In this document: in pieces, positions 21,049 through 33,877 of the stretch
Numbering within the stretch: the stretch's first letter is position 1
Layout: the number at the start of each line of letters is the position of its first letter
NCBI GenBank assembly: GCA_918807975.1
Contig: OU964918.1
Span: 39,788,477 to 39,852,476, forward strand
Direction of reading: 5' to 3'
Length of the DNA: 64,000 nt
DNA from: Aplidium turbinatum
Taxonomy: Eukaryota > Chordata > Ascidiacea > Aplousobranchia > Polyclinidae
The notes under the pieces: generated by a model
Told to the model about the DNA's origin: nothing
The model's database searches: none
What the model saw: only the letters and a program-made list of their open reading frames with translations
Program-made: the position numbers and the translations under genes

Positions 21049-23705
21049 TATAGGCTATACCAAATAGACTACCAAAAAGCAGCAGCTTTTGTCTTGTTAT
21101 TCAATAGGCATGCAACGTCTCTACTCCATTGACAGACAAAATATGGTGTGGTGGATTATGGTTTGTCAAATTACCAATACGACTGATTCTTATATGAGTT
21201 CCGCTAAGTAGTAAAAGTTCAGTGACTGGCACAAACTTAATGATGAGTTTAATTTGCAGAGATGGACACCATTCTGAAGAGCATAAATTTTTGAGTGGAG
21301 CAAAATGGTTTGGCTTCAGAGCCCGGCAACAAAAGGCCTGCAACTATAAATGAAGCTAACTATTTTAAGGAGGATTGCAACTATAGACTTTTCCATGTAA
21401 AAGTAAAAATGACAGTTAGGCTACAAAATGAAAGTACTTAAACATGAGTCAATTGTCGTTTATATTCTTTTTTAACTAGGCCTACTCCACGTAACAACAT
21501 TGTTCTTTCTTTTTGATAGCCGCTATGTATGAGCTGCTATCCAACCTGTCTTCTTCCTAACTTTCGACTCAAGTTCCTCATGTGTTGAGTGAAGATTGAT
21601 GGTATATTGTTAACAAGAGACGGGTTCAATTGTGATGTGGAATAGTCACTTCACACTTTTATTACGTCCGTCCGTTACATTCACACATCGTAAAAGAAAG
21701 ACGAAACACGTTTGTAAAACACAAGTAAGAAAAAATAGAGAAAGAATGACGAGAGATTGTCGCTCAAGCGTGACAGTGCATCGCAATGATGACGTCACGA
21801 TTGCGCGACAATCTATGTCACAATACGGAGACAGATAACTTGGCCATAATTTCGTGAACAAACATTGTAACACGAAATTGATTACCACTTTGCTTTTATT
21901 TGTTGAAAATCGGTTGAATCTCGTTACTGCAGATTTCTTTTCAATTGTGGGGAAACCCTGGCCGCATTGATTCGGTGAATACAAAAGGCAATGATGACGA
22001 TGGAGAAGAATGATTGGTAGTTTAATTAGACAATGGTTACCGATGCAGAAAATATCGATGTGGTTTTATCAGGGGAATCATTTTAATTAACAATTAAAGA
22101 TAATTTTTCATAAATCTAAAAGTCGTCACCACTTTTTCTGTAGAGATTCTAGTAGGCTAAGTATCATATCATGTAGTGGAAACCATGAAATAGGCCTATG
22201 GAAGTTATAAGTTTTAATCTTTCACCATCAGTAGACCAAGCTGCAAACAATAGCCTATTTGTTGGCACTCAATATTACATTATTGGCATTGACAGTAGAC
22301 GTAGCCCAAGTCCACCAAGTGTTTCCCAAGACTGATCTGGCTGATCTTTTCATCGTGGCTTCGTCCTAAAGCTTAGTTGGGCTGCTATAGTTGACAAGGC
22401 ATTATTGCACTGACAAATATATTGACATGAAATGGTAGCACGATCGAAGAGATAGTTAGTTTGCGTTGAAATGAATCAATACTTCGTTTTAAACCATTCC
22501 AGTTCATTAATTGAAAACTGTCATTGAAATTGAAAAGATACGCTCTGTAAATGGCCGTTACTTAGAATGGTTGAAGAAAAGACGTTTAAATCATGTCGCA
22601 ATCTAAGAAAAAACTATAATCGTCGACCAGCATTTATATGTACTGTATTTCATGGTGGCTTTGAATTGCTCTGCTTAAGTTGAAACTGTCACAAAAGTTA
22701 AAGCAAAAAAATGCTTTGCCACGGAAGCTATTTGAAACTAACATAAAAATGCACTTAGCGAGATGCTAAATTATTGATATTTCCAACTGTGCTAAAAATT
22801 ATTTTGTTCTTGTCACAATAGACTGGGGCGCCTTATTCTTTATGTGTTGGTATGATCTATTACGTAGCTAATAAGAGAAAAACGGATGTTTATAAAATAT
22901 TTTAAAACGAAAATCAAACTTTTTAGTTTATCGATTTTTAAAAAGATTTTTATGTTAACTTGATCGCGCCAAACGCTGGATCGTCGCAGAATTTCCGAGT
23001 TATGTTTCAATAATAATAGACATATTCGTTCATTCAACATCTAATAGACCTAAAACAGCTTTTAAATCTTTTAAGTGTGAAAATTCATTGTCCCATATGC
23101 TTGATCGTAAGAGCCAAAGCTTAATATAGTAAATCATGTTTAAGAAGCAGAAAAGGTTACATGAGTAGGCCTATATAAAAAATACTCGAATATTTTTCTG
23201 TTTAATTTTTAGTGTAGTTGTGTTTTGATTTGCTATACTGCTGCAAGTAAATTATCTGGGCTCAAATAAAGGAAGACCAAGCACCAACTTATATGGCATG
23301 AAGTAGGTTTCTGCTTCAGGTTATGCATATTTTATACGAATTGTGTGTTTTGTCTCATATTGTTAGAAAAGACAAGAGATTTATGGTTTAAGAGAGAGAG
23401 AGAGAGAAATAACTTTATTTGCCAATCAGATTCTATAATAGTAACTTACGATACACAATAAACTTACATCACAATAACTAACAGTTCATGAACATAGAGG
23501 AACGCGTAAGTACGTTCAGTGTTAACAAATTCAATCTGATTAACCAGGAGCAGCGAAAGACCTCGGCAGGGGAAAATTTTTCATTTGATCAAGTAAGCCT
23601 ATGTTTATCACTTTCGTCAACTCGGTGTTTTTCACACTAATTAAATGTTTCACTTCTCTATACTTTGCGTTGGATTTACACCACACCCAACATTTGAGGA
23701 AAAAC
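21049..23705. other. Intergenic stretch, nothing recognised
   Basis: AT-rich non-coding DNA. A short AGATTGTCGC/GCGACAATCT inverted pair lies at about 21753-21814, and an (AG)n run near 23391. No gene found on either strand. Confidence 0.35.
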
Positions 23706-23902
23706 CTAGAACATCACACAACTAAGGCGAAAGAACCATGTCCACTGAGTCCTGTCTTTGTCATGAGTTACCAAGGGGGTTGGGGGGGGACTTATATACC
23801 AGTCCCAGGTATACAAGTCCCCCCCCACCCCCCTTGGTAACTCATGACAAAGACAGGACTGAAGCTGCGTGGCTCTTTCGCCTTAGTTGTATGATGTTCT
23901 AG
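23706..23902. repeat. Compact hairpin with G-run/C-run stem
   Basis: The inner stem AGTCCTGTCTTTGTCATGAG ... TTACCAAGGGGG pairs almost perfectly with its complement at 23823-23862, around a roughly 20-base centre. The outer stems CTAGAACATCA and ACAACTAAGGCGAAAG pair with 23877-23902. The stem carries a run of seven or more G opposite a run of C. Non-coding; probably a fold-back element. Confidence 0.85.
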
Positions 23903-26900
23903 TCGTTACCAACATTTTATAAGTTTTTCTTAAGAACGTGGCTATATTTACGCCACTAGTGTAGGTAAGGAATTCTGACCTAATTTCAGAAACTTTTAAA
24001 GCCGTTGAAGACATAGAACTTGTGATTTGGGAAATTTTGAAGTCCTGGGTAGAGAACAAAATCCCAACCCTAGCATTATCTATCAATAAATGTATGAAGG
24101 GATGGTTAAAACAGTTGAAAGATACTTTTTGTGTTTTATATATTCAATCGCGAGTAGTTAGTGCTAAAGTATTTTTAAAGGGTACCGTATGCCACACATA
24201 TGGGTTCATTGCAAGAGGCACGTAGCTAAGTCAAGTTTGAAAACTCCTGATCTAAATGAATTTCTTCGTGCAATTTGAGTCAGCCTTCTGAAATGATTTT
24301 AAGTTATTCTAATTGTGAGTAGATGCTATCCTGTGAACACTTTGCTAAATCCCCTCTCTAAGAATCGGTATATTAATATTGATGTTTTAAGCCCACTCAA
24401 TAATTTAAAACTGAAAACAGGTCTCAGATAAACGCTCCATAAGAAAAGTGCTTGCAGTGAATTTTGGTTTAACGTTAAGTGGCAAGTGAGATGCTGCAAG
24501 ACAAGCAAAAATGAAACAGTTGCTCTTTGAAAGCTTGTTGCATTCTGGTACCACTGCTGTTGGTGGCTAAGCTGTGGTATTGATGAGTTTTAGAGGTTCA
24601 AAGAAATTGGATTTAGACCGGAGATCTGCAACCTTTGACACAAAAAGCCATTTCTCAACGCTTTTACGATATTTGAAATCTACGCAGAGCCACAATGTCT
24701 ATTCGACATTAATAATGAAGATAACGTTACCATGTGATAATTGTAAGTGTGTTCCTTTCATTGCAGGATGATTCATAGCTTCCGGGAATCTTGATTTAGA
24801 CAAAATAAAATCACATAAAAATATTTGGATTAGATTTCTTTTTAATTTGGGTACGTCTGCAGATGTGTTATGAAAGCTAGGCTATCTGGCTATGTAGTTT
24901 AAGCTTACGTTGAATTTTTTTTGATTAAATTCATAAAAATTTGGCGCACGTTTTAAATCAAGTTAAAAATAATGTGAAAAGTTGTGAATTCACAGAGCAG
25001 AGATCGCTTTATTTTACCCATATTTGCCCATAAACTAACAAGGAAATACAACTGAGTAAGTAGCCTACTTGGTCCCAGAATTGTTGAAAAGATAATCTAG
25101 GCCAGGTAGCCTACCAATACAAATTCTTGAACTCCCAAAACAAGACACATATTAAAAAGCAGACAAACTCTAAAGAAAACGAGATGAAAAATCAGGGTTT
25201 TCTGTCGGAAGTGTTCCGGGCCCCTAAAATCCAAAGATCGACATGACTCGAAATGCGTATTCTTTCATGTCATATATGTTCATATTCTTTCATGTAATTC
25301 TGTTCATAGAAACGTCAAGAATGATATTTCAAGAATCGAACACAGGTTTTATGAAGCTTTGCAATATCACGCGATTTGTTGTTTTGAGAAATAATAATTT
25401 TCTGAAGAACAAAAGTTACAAGATCCATTGCCGGGTTGTGTACATATGTAGGCCTACAACGTACAAGGCGCTTGCTTTCAAATCTTGCAATCTTAGTTCG
25501 ACTCCGACTTAAGCTAGTTGTTGAAAACAAACTGCTCATTCTGTACCCAACGTGTAATAAGTTGAATGAACTTAGCCTACTTGCTGAAGGAAAGGCGGCC
25601 GAGTGATAGGAACTGGCCACCCAACTCTCGCTAGTCCCGAAGGTGTAGAACAAAGGGAACCTTACCTCCTCATTTCCCGAAGCTTGGTTCAAGTAGGCCT
25701 ATAGTAGGTTACTCACCTTCTTCAAGATCAATTGGAGTAATTTTTATGCAACAATCAATTCTTTTCAAAATATAATATTGTTGAATTAAATGCCTGATGA
25801 ACAGTCTCATCCCAATTTTAAACATAGCCTATCCTAAAGGCTAATTATTGCAACGTGGCTGTTTGATCATTGTTATTTCGATTATTAATTATTATCGATT
25901 TGTTGGAATGAATTCTCATCTGGATTTTTAGCAATGACAAGAAGTTTTCTTAACTAATAAAAGCGCCATTTTTTATACCGCTTGACAAAAAATATTGTGC
26001 TACTGTGTATGTAACATAAGAAACTTTTGCAGTTTGAATTTGAAGAGGAATTGTATTTATCTACTAACATAGAACAGAGGCAATACAACGTCTTGCAATG
26101 CTGAGTTCTTCGATCGTTTGGAAAGCGAGAATAGTAAAAAAAAAGAGCTGTGTGAAATGTCGATGCGATGCTTATCAAATTCAAAAGAGGCACATCAGAA
26201 AAGAGTAGAGACTGGTCAATGATATGGCAGGCTGGATGCAATAAAATGTGCTGTTTTGTTTGATGACACTCAGTGCAAAAGCTAATGCAACTTACCAGAA
26301 CGCCGACACTTTAGTCATGTTTTCACTTTGCGCAGATTTTTATTTGTTTCATTGCAAACAGATGAAGCAAATTTTCAAAATGTCATAAAGATTAAAAAAC
26401 AGTAGGCTACATATAGAGGCAGCAGTAGGCTAATCAAGCTCTTTGAGGCAGACTGGCCAGAGTTCAAAGTTAGCTTCCAGGAAGGGTTAATAACTACACT
26501 TTACTTTCTTGTCTTGTAATGTAGTGGATATATCCAACCTTCTGTCCAGCTGATATATTTGTGCGCATCTGTTTACAGTGATGTAGAGTAAGCTTATTAG
26601 GTTTTCATGCTAAAATTGAAAGGAATTATTTTTTTGTGCCATCTTAAATTGTTTCCAAAACAAATTCAGCATGTGTTTTAATTTAGTTTTGTTGAGACTA
26701 GGATCGAATGCAGTGCAACAAAAACAATTTTGGAGATGTTTTACATGCGTGTGGGCAGTTTTTGGACATTGAACGCCAATACATGACCTTTCTTTTACGA
26801 GGTTAACTTTGTTTTGAACTGCTCATGTTTTAGCATTTTTATGATGAGCGCATACACAAGCGTTTTAACGAGTAAAGTAAATTGGTAACATTGTGATAAT

Positions 26901-28439
26901 GTGATATAAAACTATTCCATAGTGAAATGGTTTAGCTATTGTTCCAGACAATGGTTCACCTATTCAAACGTCATATAAAAACCGTTCAAGTCTACTGAAT
27001 ATTACGTCATGGAAGTTGCTAGAAAATGTGCCAAAATTGCACCATCGTTCATAGACTTGTGTCAAACCTGTTTGGACTTGTTTGGGCCTGTTTCAGTTTG
27101 AAACCTGTTTAAACAGGAAATATTACATCAGCTTTAAACACCTGTTTGAATGACTTCATAATTGTCTTTCATTATTGCGTCACAGTACTGCATATGTGAG
27201 TTTTAGATATTGCTATCTATTCTGGTCATTCGTGAAATGGTTGCTTGAGAGTTAGTCGCACATTTAACTGTTGGCTTAGTGCTTGCTAGCTGGACAAAAG
27301 TTCCGTCTTTTAACCAAGTAATCTGTATTGTAGTGACAGTTTTAGCGGTGTACGGCGTTGCACCCCATTTCGATAGCCGCGGGCTAATTTTACTGGAATA
27401 CACTTTTGAATAGACGTTTCGAAAGAGTGTTCATTTTTCGGTCATTATATACAGACGAACGGATTTGGGAATCTTATGTTACAATTTTCCCACGAAGAGA
27501 TTATGGTTTACCGCTGTGACCAGCTATATACATTACAGTACGATAGCAGAGTTGCCAGTGGCATACGCAAGGGAGGGGGTTGGTGTTACCCCCCATTGAG
27601 CTTGATATTTGAAATTTTTGTATTGTTTTATGCCTTATGAATGGCTTTCTTTAAATGGGTCATCCTCTATTTTTCTTAGTTTTATGTAAATCAATTTTTG
27701 TAAACACGTATTTATGATGTTATAGACTTATAGCAATTATAGCCAAGAAACTGTCTGCAACAAAACAAAAAAGTGGAAAATTGAGTAGCTGGCAACAAAA
27801 TTTCTAAATTTTTCTCTGGCTTTTGTTGTTTATAAGTTTAGTACAGCTGCTTGAAGGTAAACTGTAGGCAATTGTGAACCCAAGCTCACCACCAGCTTAA
27901 ATAACCGGTCGGTCTGTTTTTTACTGATGACTATTTTTTAGCAGGCAACAGTTTCCACCGTTTGATTGGACATCTGCTAGGTCCTAGCATGAGCAACTTT
28001 TCTTGTTACGTAAAAACGCTTTTAAAACAATGTTTTGTTTCATTTCGACCGAAAATTCTTTCTTCTTCTTTGATTTCGAGATCTCAGTGATTTGGCTTCG
28101 TTACGCGCTGGAAGGAAATATGAAATGCCAATCCAGGAGAATCGTAGGCTGCAAGGTAGAAAACGTCAAGACAAAAATGCGTGGGATTGCGTAAAAAGTG
28201 CTTATTTTAAGATAAACTGACTTCTTTCACTCAGGGGTGTTTCAAACAAGACACAACCTATTTCAAAATTTTGTTTTATAATTAATCGCAGGGTTTGTAG
28301 AGACTTTTATCATCTTCAACCCACTCTTTTCTGTCCCAAACTAAAAGCAAAGCACTGCAATGAGTATTTTTTGAATGTGTCTTATTTAGGAGGAGTGGAT
28401 GTCTCATGGTTAACCGAATTTAAGTTATCCGCTCAAAGG
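23903..28439. other. Intergenic stretch, no gene recognised
   Basis: No coding exon or complete element identified. A 3'-half tRNA-like patch (AGTTCGACTCCG near 25495) and a hAT-like end (CAGTGGCATACGCAAGGG near 27556) are fragments only. Confidence 0.3.
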
Positions 28440-28679
28440 CAGACCCGGATTTAGGAGGGGCAGAAGGTGCATGTGCCCCGGGCCTTCCTTTTGAAGGGCC
28501 CCCGACGTAGAAAAAATGTGATTTTGTGTTATTATTTTTTTTTCTTTCAGCCTTTGAAGTTTCTGCAAAATGCTGTGCAGTGCTGGATTAATGCTACTGT
28601 AGACGTAGAGGTGTTTTTTACACGGAGGCCCCCCGATCTAAAAGTGCCTTGGGCCCCCCATCAGCTAAATCCGGCCATG
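28440..28679. mobile_element. hAT MITE, family C, copy 1
   Basis: Ends CAGACCCGGATTTAG and CTAAATCCGGCCATG with exact 8-bp duplication CTCAAAGG (28432-28439, 28680-28687). Contains GGGCCCCC-rich subterminal blocks. Opposite orientation to the copy at 29630. Confidence 0.9.
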
Positions 28680-28687
28680 CTCAAAGG

Positions 28688-29629
28688 TCCTGCTTCTTAG
28701 CAAGCCAGCCTAAGAATCTTAACCTTGGCGCATCTTGCAATAAAACTGACACAAAGTTAAACCAAAGTAGTTTTCATGTTTGCAACATATGATCAAACAC
28801 GTCCGGAGCAAACGTTTTCTATTGACATTGGATAACAACTTGATATGAGGCAAATATTTGTTCAACAGTCTGAAGGAAATTCAAAATAGATTAAAGACTG
28901 ATAGATAGAAAGGATGTGCATTTTTGGATTAAGAAAGATTTTTTAAGAGCATGGTGGTTTTGAATACCACTTGACCTGTGTGGTTTTGGCTGCAGTAACT
29001 TCAACAGGTTAAGTTTACAAAGGTTGCGAGAAGACCCATAGCATTAACGTAGGTATCTGATTATATTTATCTCTGGGTTGTCACAGACGAAGCACCAATT
29101 TCAACTGGTCAAAGTAGGACATTTTGTTTTAACCTAATTTGATTAAAAATTTGTGAATCTTGACTAGAAGAGAATTAAAGCAATAAAGTTTAGAAAGCCT
29201 ATACTAATACAAGTGAAGTGATTTAGTCCAAGCATGTTAACTAAAACATGTAACAATATCTTTCAAAACTTATGTCTTTTGCATAACATCGTTGTGCTCC
29301 ATACAGCGGCAGTCAAAAGCATAGGCTACAGTGTAATAAATGCTGAGATTGTAGCCTACAGCCTACACATTACACACGTAGCCTTAGGGAGTGGGTGATA
29401 TCAACTAGGGCTGTTTGAAACGAAATCTTTCAGAATTTTTCTCTGAAACGAAATCAAGACAAATAATTTAGGTCGAAAGGAAACGAAATATTTTACAGCT
29501 AGCTGGCCATTACTTTAGAAGACCACAAGAAATTTTAAACATCCTTTTCATGCAAACAAAAGTGAAGCATTGGGACAAGAGGTCGACAGCCAACGTCCTA
29601 TCTCCGCCAAGAAAAACAAAACACTGGAT
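28688..29629. other. Spacer between two family C MITEs
   Basis: AT-rich, with no gene or RNA recognised. Contains GAAACGAAAT repeats near 29418-29495. Confidence 0.35.
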
Positions 29630-29946
29630 CAGGGGCGTTTAGCTGATGAAGTGCCCGGGGCACTTTTAAATCGGGGGGACCCGTGCAAAAAGTTTTTCGC
29701 GCCTAGGGCGCGAAAAGCTTTGCAAGGTAGCCTAACTTGGAAGTCACCCACAATGTTGCTAATGCCTTTACGCTAAGCTCAGTCGCCACTTTGTGACTAA
29801 AAATTAATCTTAAAAGAAAAAGGAGGCAATTTGCAGAAACTTCAAAGGCTTAAAGGAAATAATAATAACACAAAATCACATGTCGGGGGCCCTTCAAAAG
29901 GGAGGCTCGGGGCAACTGCACCCTCTGCCCCCTAAATCCGGGTCTG
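29630..29946. mobile_element. hAT MITE, family C, copy 2
   Basis: Ends CAGGGGCGTTTAGCTGATG and CTAAATCCGGGTCTG with exact 8-bp duplication CACTGGAT (29622-29629, 29947-29954). Shares GGCCCTTCAAAAGGGAGGC-type blocks, reversed, with the copy at 28440. Confidence 0.9.
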
Positions 29947-30865
29947 CACTGGATTGCAGAAACGTAAACGACCAAATTTGGTGAAAGACCGTGTTGTTTG
30001 AAACATATCTGTTAATGATGTCCGAGTAAGCCGTTGTCAGGTTTTGAGAAGTTTTTTTTTTTAATTAGACCAGCGTTTCTCAAAGTGGGCGAAATCGCCC
30101 CCTGGGGGCGATTTTGAGCGCCATGGGGGCGAAAAAATCAAAGGGGGCGATCGGGGGGCGAAAACACTCGAAGGGAGCGAATTTATCAAACCACCAATAA
30201 CAGTCCAACGCGATAACAAATGTCCAATGCGCAAACCATTTACTGCAAATAAATGATTCCACCTTGACCGACAATGTATCGCTGCTGCTTGGATATGTGC
30301 GTTTTGTTCATAATATGAGAACAAGAAGAAATGATTTTTGCGCTCAGTCTTCTTACAGATATTCGGGCATCAAGCATCTTTAATGCAGTGAAAAACTTCT
30401 ACGAAGAGAAGGGGATTCCACTGGAGAATATTCTACAATGCGCAACTGATGGTGCTCCGGCAATGGTTGGAAACAAGACGGACTATATAGAGGCCATGAC
30501 AACGTACAATGGGATTGTTAAAACTGGGGGCAGATAGTGACGTCATAGTGCCATTGTCTTCAATTGAACCGACATTGAACCGTACGTTAGGCTAATATTT
30601 ATAACACTGAAACGAAAGCTGTGGCACTGTCTGGCAGCTTTAAAAAACTAATTATGTTGTTACAGAACGGTAGCCTACTGAAAATTGAAATAAATCACCA
30701 AGTACGCTGTTCGCCTTGTAAACAATTTATATATTTTTTAATCTCGTATCAAACGGGCCCACCACAAACTTGTAAAAGGAAAAATACAATTAAATCGTTC
30801 ATTTGATATTGTACCACACCAACCTTGAAAATTGCGATGGATCAGCCATGATAACACTGAGATAT

Positions 30866-31294
30866 TTAAAAAAGTGGTAACTTCACTAGCAAAAAGTATC
30901 TAAAAAAAACAATGCACCAGCTACTCGTAGCCAAGACTCGCTTAGTTAAAAGATTAATACTTTGTTGATGAGATAATTCCATATAATGCAAGAATCTCAC
31001 AGCTTCTTGAATTTGTGACCATCTGGAACATTTACTTGCTGATAGAGACGTTATAGAGCATTTTACTCCAGAATGAAATGCTTCAAAGCTCAGATTGTCA
31101 TCAATTCTTAACACAAACTTGGGTATGTCGGAATCTTGCATAAATTCCTTGCATTGAAAAACAAGCGTCTGATGAGCCCGAAATACAACATCATCACCTG
31201 CTAAAAAAGGAAATTGGACACTAAAAGCATTAGCCAGGACATTTTCAAAGCTCACAATAATGTCACTTTTGTGGTAGGATAGTTTTCTGGCCAA
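30866..31294 (-). pseudogene. Possible continuation of the THAP protein
   Basis: Open for 142 codons in another frame, overlapping the end of the THAP ORF. Contains QFPFLAGDDVVFRAHQTLVF and KCSRWSQIQEAVRFLHYMEL. An intron (acceptor-like TTTTTTAGCAG near 31200) or a frameshift could link it to the THAP part. I do not recognise a domain here. Confidence 0.4.
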
Positions 31295-31461
31295 TGGCGT
31301 TCACAAACGAAGTTGTCCTTTGAATCGGGAATATTATCCCTTGGGATAGTGGTAAGCCATCTATCACGTTCCGGTTCGCATTTAGGCAGTTTAAACACTG
31401 CAACTTTATTTTCTTCACTATAGTTTCCATTGCAATTAAAGACACAGCACTTCTTAACCAC
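31252..31461 (-). CDS. THAP zinc-finger N-terminal exon/ORF of the nested transposon
   Basis: Starts MVKKCCVFNCNGNY, with FKLPKCEPERDRWLTTIP and NFVCERHWPENYPTTKV. The CxxxC ... CxxH ligands (here NFVCERHW), the LPK and W positions and the ERHW block are those of a THAP DNA-binding domain. The ORF stops soon after TTKV. The transposon family often continues in a further exon. Confidence 0.7.
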   Translation of the reverse strand: MVKKCCVFNCNGNYSEENKVAVFKLPKCEPERDRWLTTIPRDNIPDSKDNFVCERHWPENYPTTKVTLL

Positions 31462-31670
31462 ATTTACAAGAGTACTAATATATCACAAACAATGCTTCAC
31501 AACGTAAAACAAATCAAATATAAGATTGAATCAAATATAGACGTATTAGGACGTTAAATAGCCTATCCATCAAGGCTGTTCAAAACAAACATATTTCGAA
31601 ATATGGGTACTTACGGTGCATCCTGACTCATTACTAGTAAGGTAACCGGGTTGCTCAAGGGTAGACCCTC

Positions 31671-32097
31671 CAGGGGCGCCGGAACGGTTTTTGACTGGGG
31701 GGGGGGGGGGGCAGGATTATGAAAAAAGGGCACTTTTGTTGCTGAAAGGCCAATTTTTTTAAAGTTTTAATATATAGCAATAATGCTCATCCATTAGCTC
31801 ATCATCGAGTAATGATACAAGTGTTCTGTATAAAAAGAACAATGGCACGGAAGGGCATCATGCTATGTTATAATGACGTAGGCTAACCTACCTGTGATAC
31901 AGAATTTTGTGTCCTGAATATTATTTTGACGCAGAAATGAAAGATTATAATTAGGCTGAAAGCGAATAGCTGAAATTGTTATATCGTATTGCAAAGTGTG
32001 CAGTAGCTTACATGACTTTAAAAGGGCACCATTGCTCCCCCATCCACAGAAAAATTGAGGGCAGGGGGCATCCGCCCCCTCGCTTCCGGCGCTCCTG
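31671..32097. mobile_element. hAT MITE, family A, copy 2
   Basis: Ends CAGGGGCGCCGGAACG and CGCTTCCGGCGCTCCTG with exact 8-bp duplication AGACCCTC (31663-31670, 32098-32105). 427 bp, non-coding, with a G run near 31698. Innermost element of the nest at 30071-33869. Confidence 0.92.
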
Positions 32098-33877
32098 AGA
32101 CCCTCCGCCCTAATAGCTCAAATGACGACCAGCAATTCAATTAGGCTATGCTGTTTCGAATCAAATCATCCATGAACGTAAAAACAATCATTGTATTAAC
32201 AACCGGATAAGCAGCTTACCACGCAATAGCACTGGGGGTTGGAAAACTTCTTGACTGATGATTTCAATCTGTTTATTGCAAAAAGCTCCGAAATATGGAT
32301 TCAGGGGAAGCCAAGAAAATATAATTTGCTTCAAATCAAAATAAAATGATAAAAAAAAACACTCCGGAAAAGGCAAAAGTAAATTATTCGTTTTCTACCT
32401 CACAGAAACTGACAGGCCTATTTGAGATTCTCAAACTAGTAGCCTAGTCTAGTAGTTTTGTATGGCAGTTTCATACACTCAGCTGGTGATCTCAAGAACT
32501 GCTGACTTGTAGCCTAGGAGACTCTCTCATTCATATAGACGTCAGACGTGTTGGGTCAAATTTAGTCTGGCAGCTTATTAGGCCTACGTTCTGAGATTCT
32601 CCAGTCTTTCACAATCGTTTCAAACGCATAACCAAATGAAATTGCTTGGATTTTGAAACGATTAAAAAAACATATTTTGAAATACCAAAACAAATCAAAG
32701 TAGGCTATTTCTATTTCAAATATCGATCTATCTCATCCTTATGCTGATGTAGGACACCGATAAATCACATTCCTACCAAGTTTTGAGTTGTAACTTAAGT
32801 AGGCTACTGTACCGGTACTCATTAAAGTAAAATAATTCCTGACTACCCTGAACTAAACGCACTGCAAAATGGAAGCATCTTTAGAGAAATTCAATTGAAG
32901 ACAATGGCACTATGACGTCACTATCTGCCCCCAGTTTTAACAATCCCATTGTACGTTGTCATGGCCTCTATATAGTCCGTCTTGGTTGGAAAGCATCGAG
33001 GGTTCATTGCACTGATGAAAAGAGCAATTCCTGGACTTATTGTAATGCATAGTGTAATTCACCGTGAGCATTTGGTTGCCCGTAATCTCAGTCCTGAACT
33101 GCATGAATCACTGAATATTGGGATAAAATGCGTCAACAAGATAAAAGCGCAGGTCAATGTCTCAGTTTCCCAATTTGAGGGAGAATGTTACTCAGTTTCA
33201 CAATTTGAGCGAGAATGTTATTACAGAAGAACAACGGCAAAAATACTGCTCACATTTAGACATGCTTCATAAAGACATGAAACTTCGCTTTCCAGATGTC
33301 GTGGACCTCCATGTTCCAAACTGGGTGGTACAACCATTTTCTACCGAACCTACAGACATACTGTAAAAGTGGAACTTCAAGAGCAGTTCATTGATATGCA
33401 AACAGCTGATGAGTCAAGAGTGAAATTCAGAAATGATTGATAGGTAGGCTACGATTTGTTTTGTGCCAGGTTGCTGGCAAATATGAGCTTCTCTGGAAAG
33501 AAGCTAGAAGAACGTGGATTTTGTCGTTTCCTACTTCATATATGGTTGAAAAGGGGTTTTCGGCTGTGGCATTGATGTTTTCAAAGCAAAGACATGCTTG
33601 CTAGTTCATAAACGGAATGATCTTCGACTCTATCTTACGAAGATGTCGCCAAACATTTCAAAACTTTGTAAAAGTCGCCAAGCTCATCCATCCCATTGAA
33701 CATTATCATGTATTCATGTTACTGTCAATTTTGTTGATTAAATTCCTAAAACTAAATTTGTCTATCACTCTATTATCAATGTTTATTTTACTGTACAGAA
33801 TTAGGGGGGCGAAATTTTATTTTAATAACGAAAGGGGGGCGATGGACTAAAAAAGTTTGAGAAACACTGAATTAGAC

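Larger units (their letters stand above)
30474..32983 (-). mobile_element. THAP-gene transposon with 9-bp target duplication
   Basis: About 95-bp inverted ends (CAAGACGGACTATATAGAGG at the left; complement at 32962-32983), flanked by the exact 9-bp duplication GGTTGGAAA (30465-30473, 32984-32992). It was inserted into the hAT transposase right after its GAPAM motif. Its only recognisable gene, on -, begins with a THAP zinc finger. The duplication size suggests a Mutator-like mechanism, while THAP fingers are better known from P elements, so the superfamily is open. A hAT MITE is nested at 31671-32097. Confidence 0.8.
30071..33869 (+). mobile_element. hAT transposon, ZBED5-like, split by a nested element
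   Basis: Ends CAGCGTTTCTCAAAGTGGGC and GTTTGAGAAACACTG with exact 8-bp duplication AATTAGAC (30063-30070, 33870-33877). Transposase pieces on +: IFNAVKNFYEEKGIPLENIL and CATDGAPAMVG before the nested element; then HRGFIALMKRAIPGLIVMHS, VIHREHLVARNLSPELHESL, EEQRQKYCSHLDMLHKDMKL, RFPDVVDLHVPNWVVQPF, VELQEQFIDMQTADESRVKF, FPTSYMVEKGFSAVA and NDLRLYLTKMSPNISKL after it. The block order is that of ZBED5/SCAND3-type hAT proteins. It is broken by the insertion and by several frame changes. Confidence 0.88.

Noticed and set aside
25425-25510. tRNA-like 3' half with AGTTCGACTCCG
   Set aside because: No A-box at the right distance, so not called as a SINE or tRNA gene.
27556-27600. CAGTGGCATACGCAAGGG, like the left end of the CAGTGGCGTAGCC family
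   Set aside because: No partner right end was found nearby; a fragment at most.
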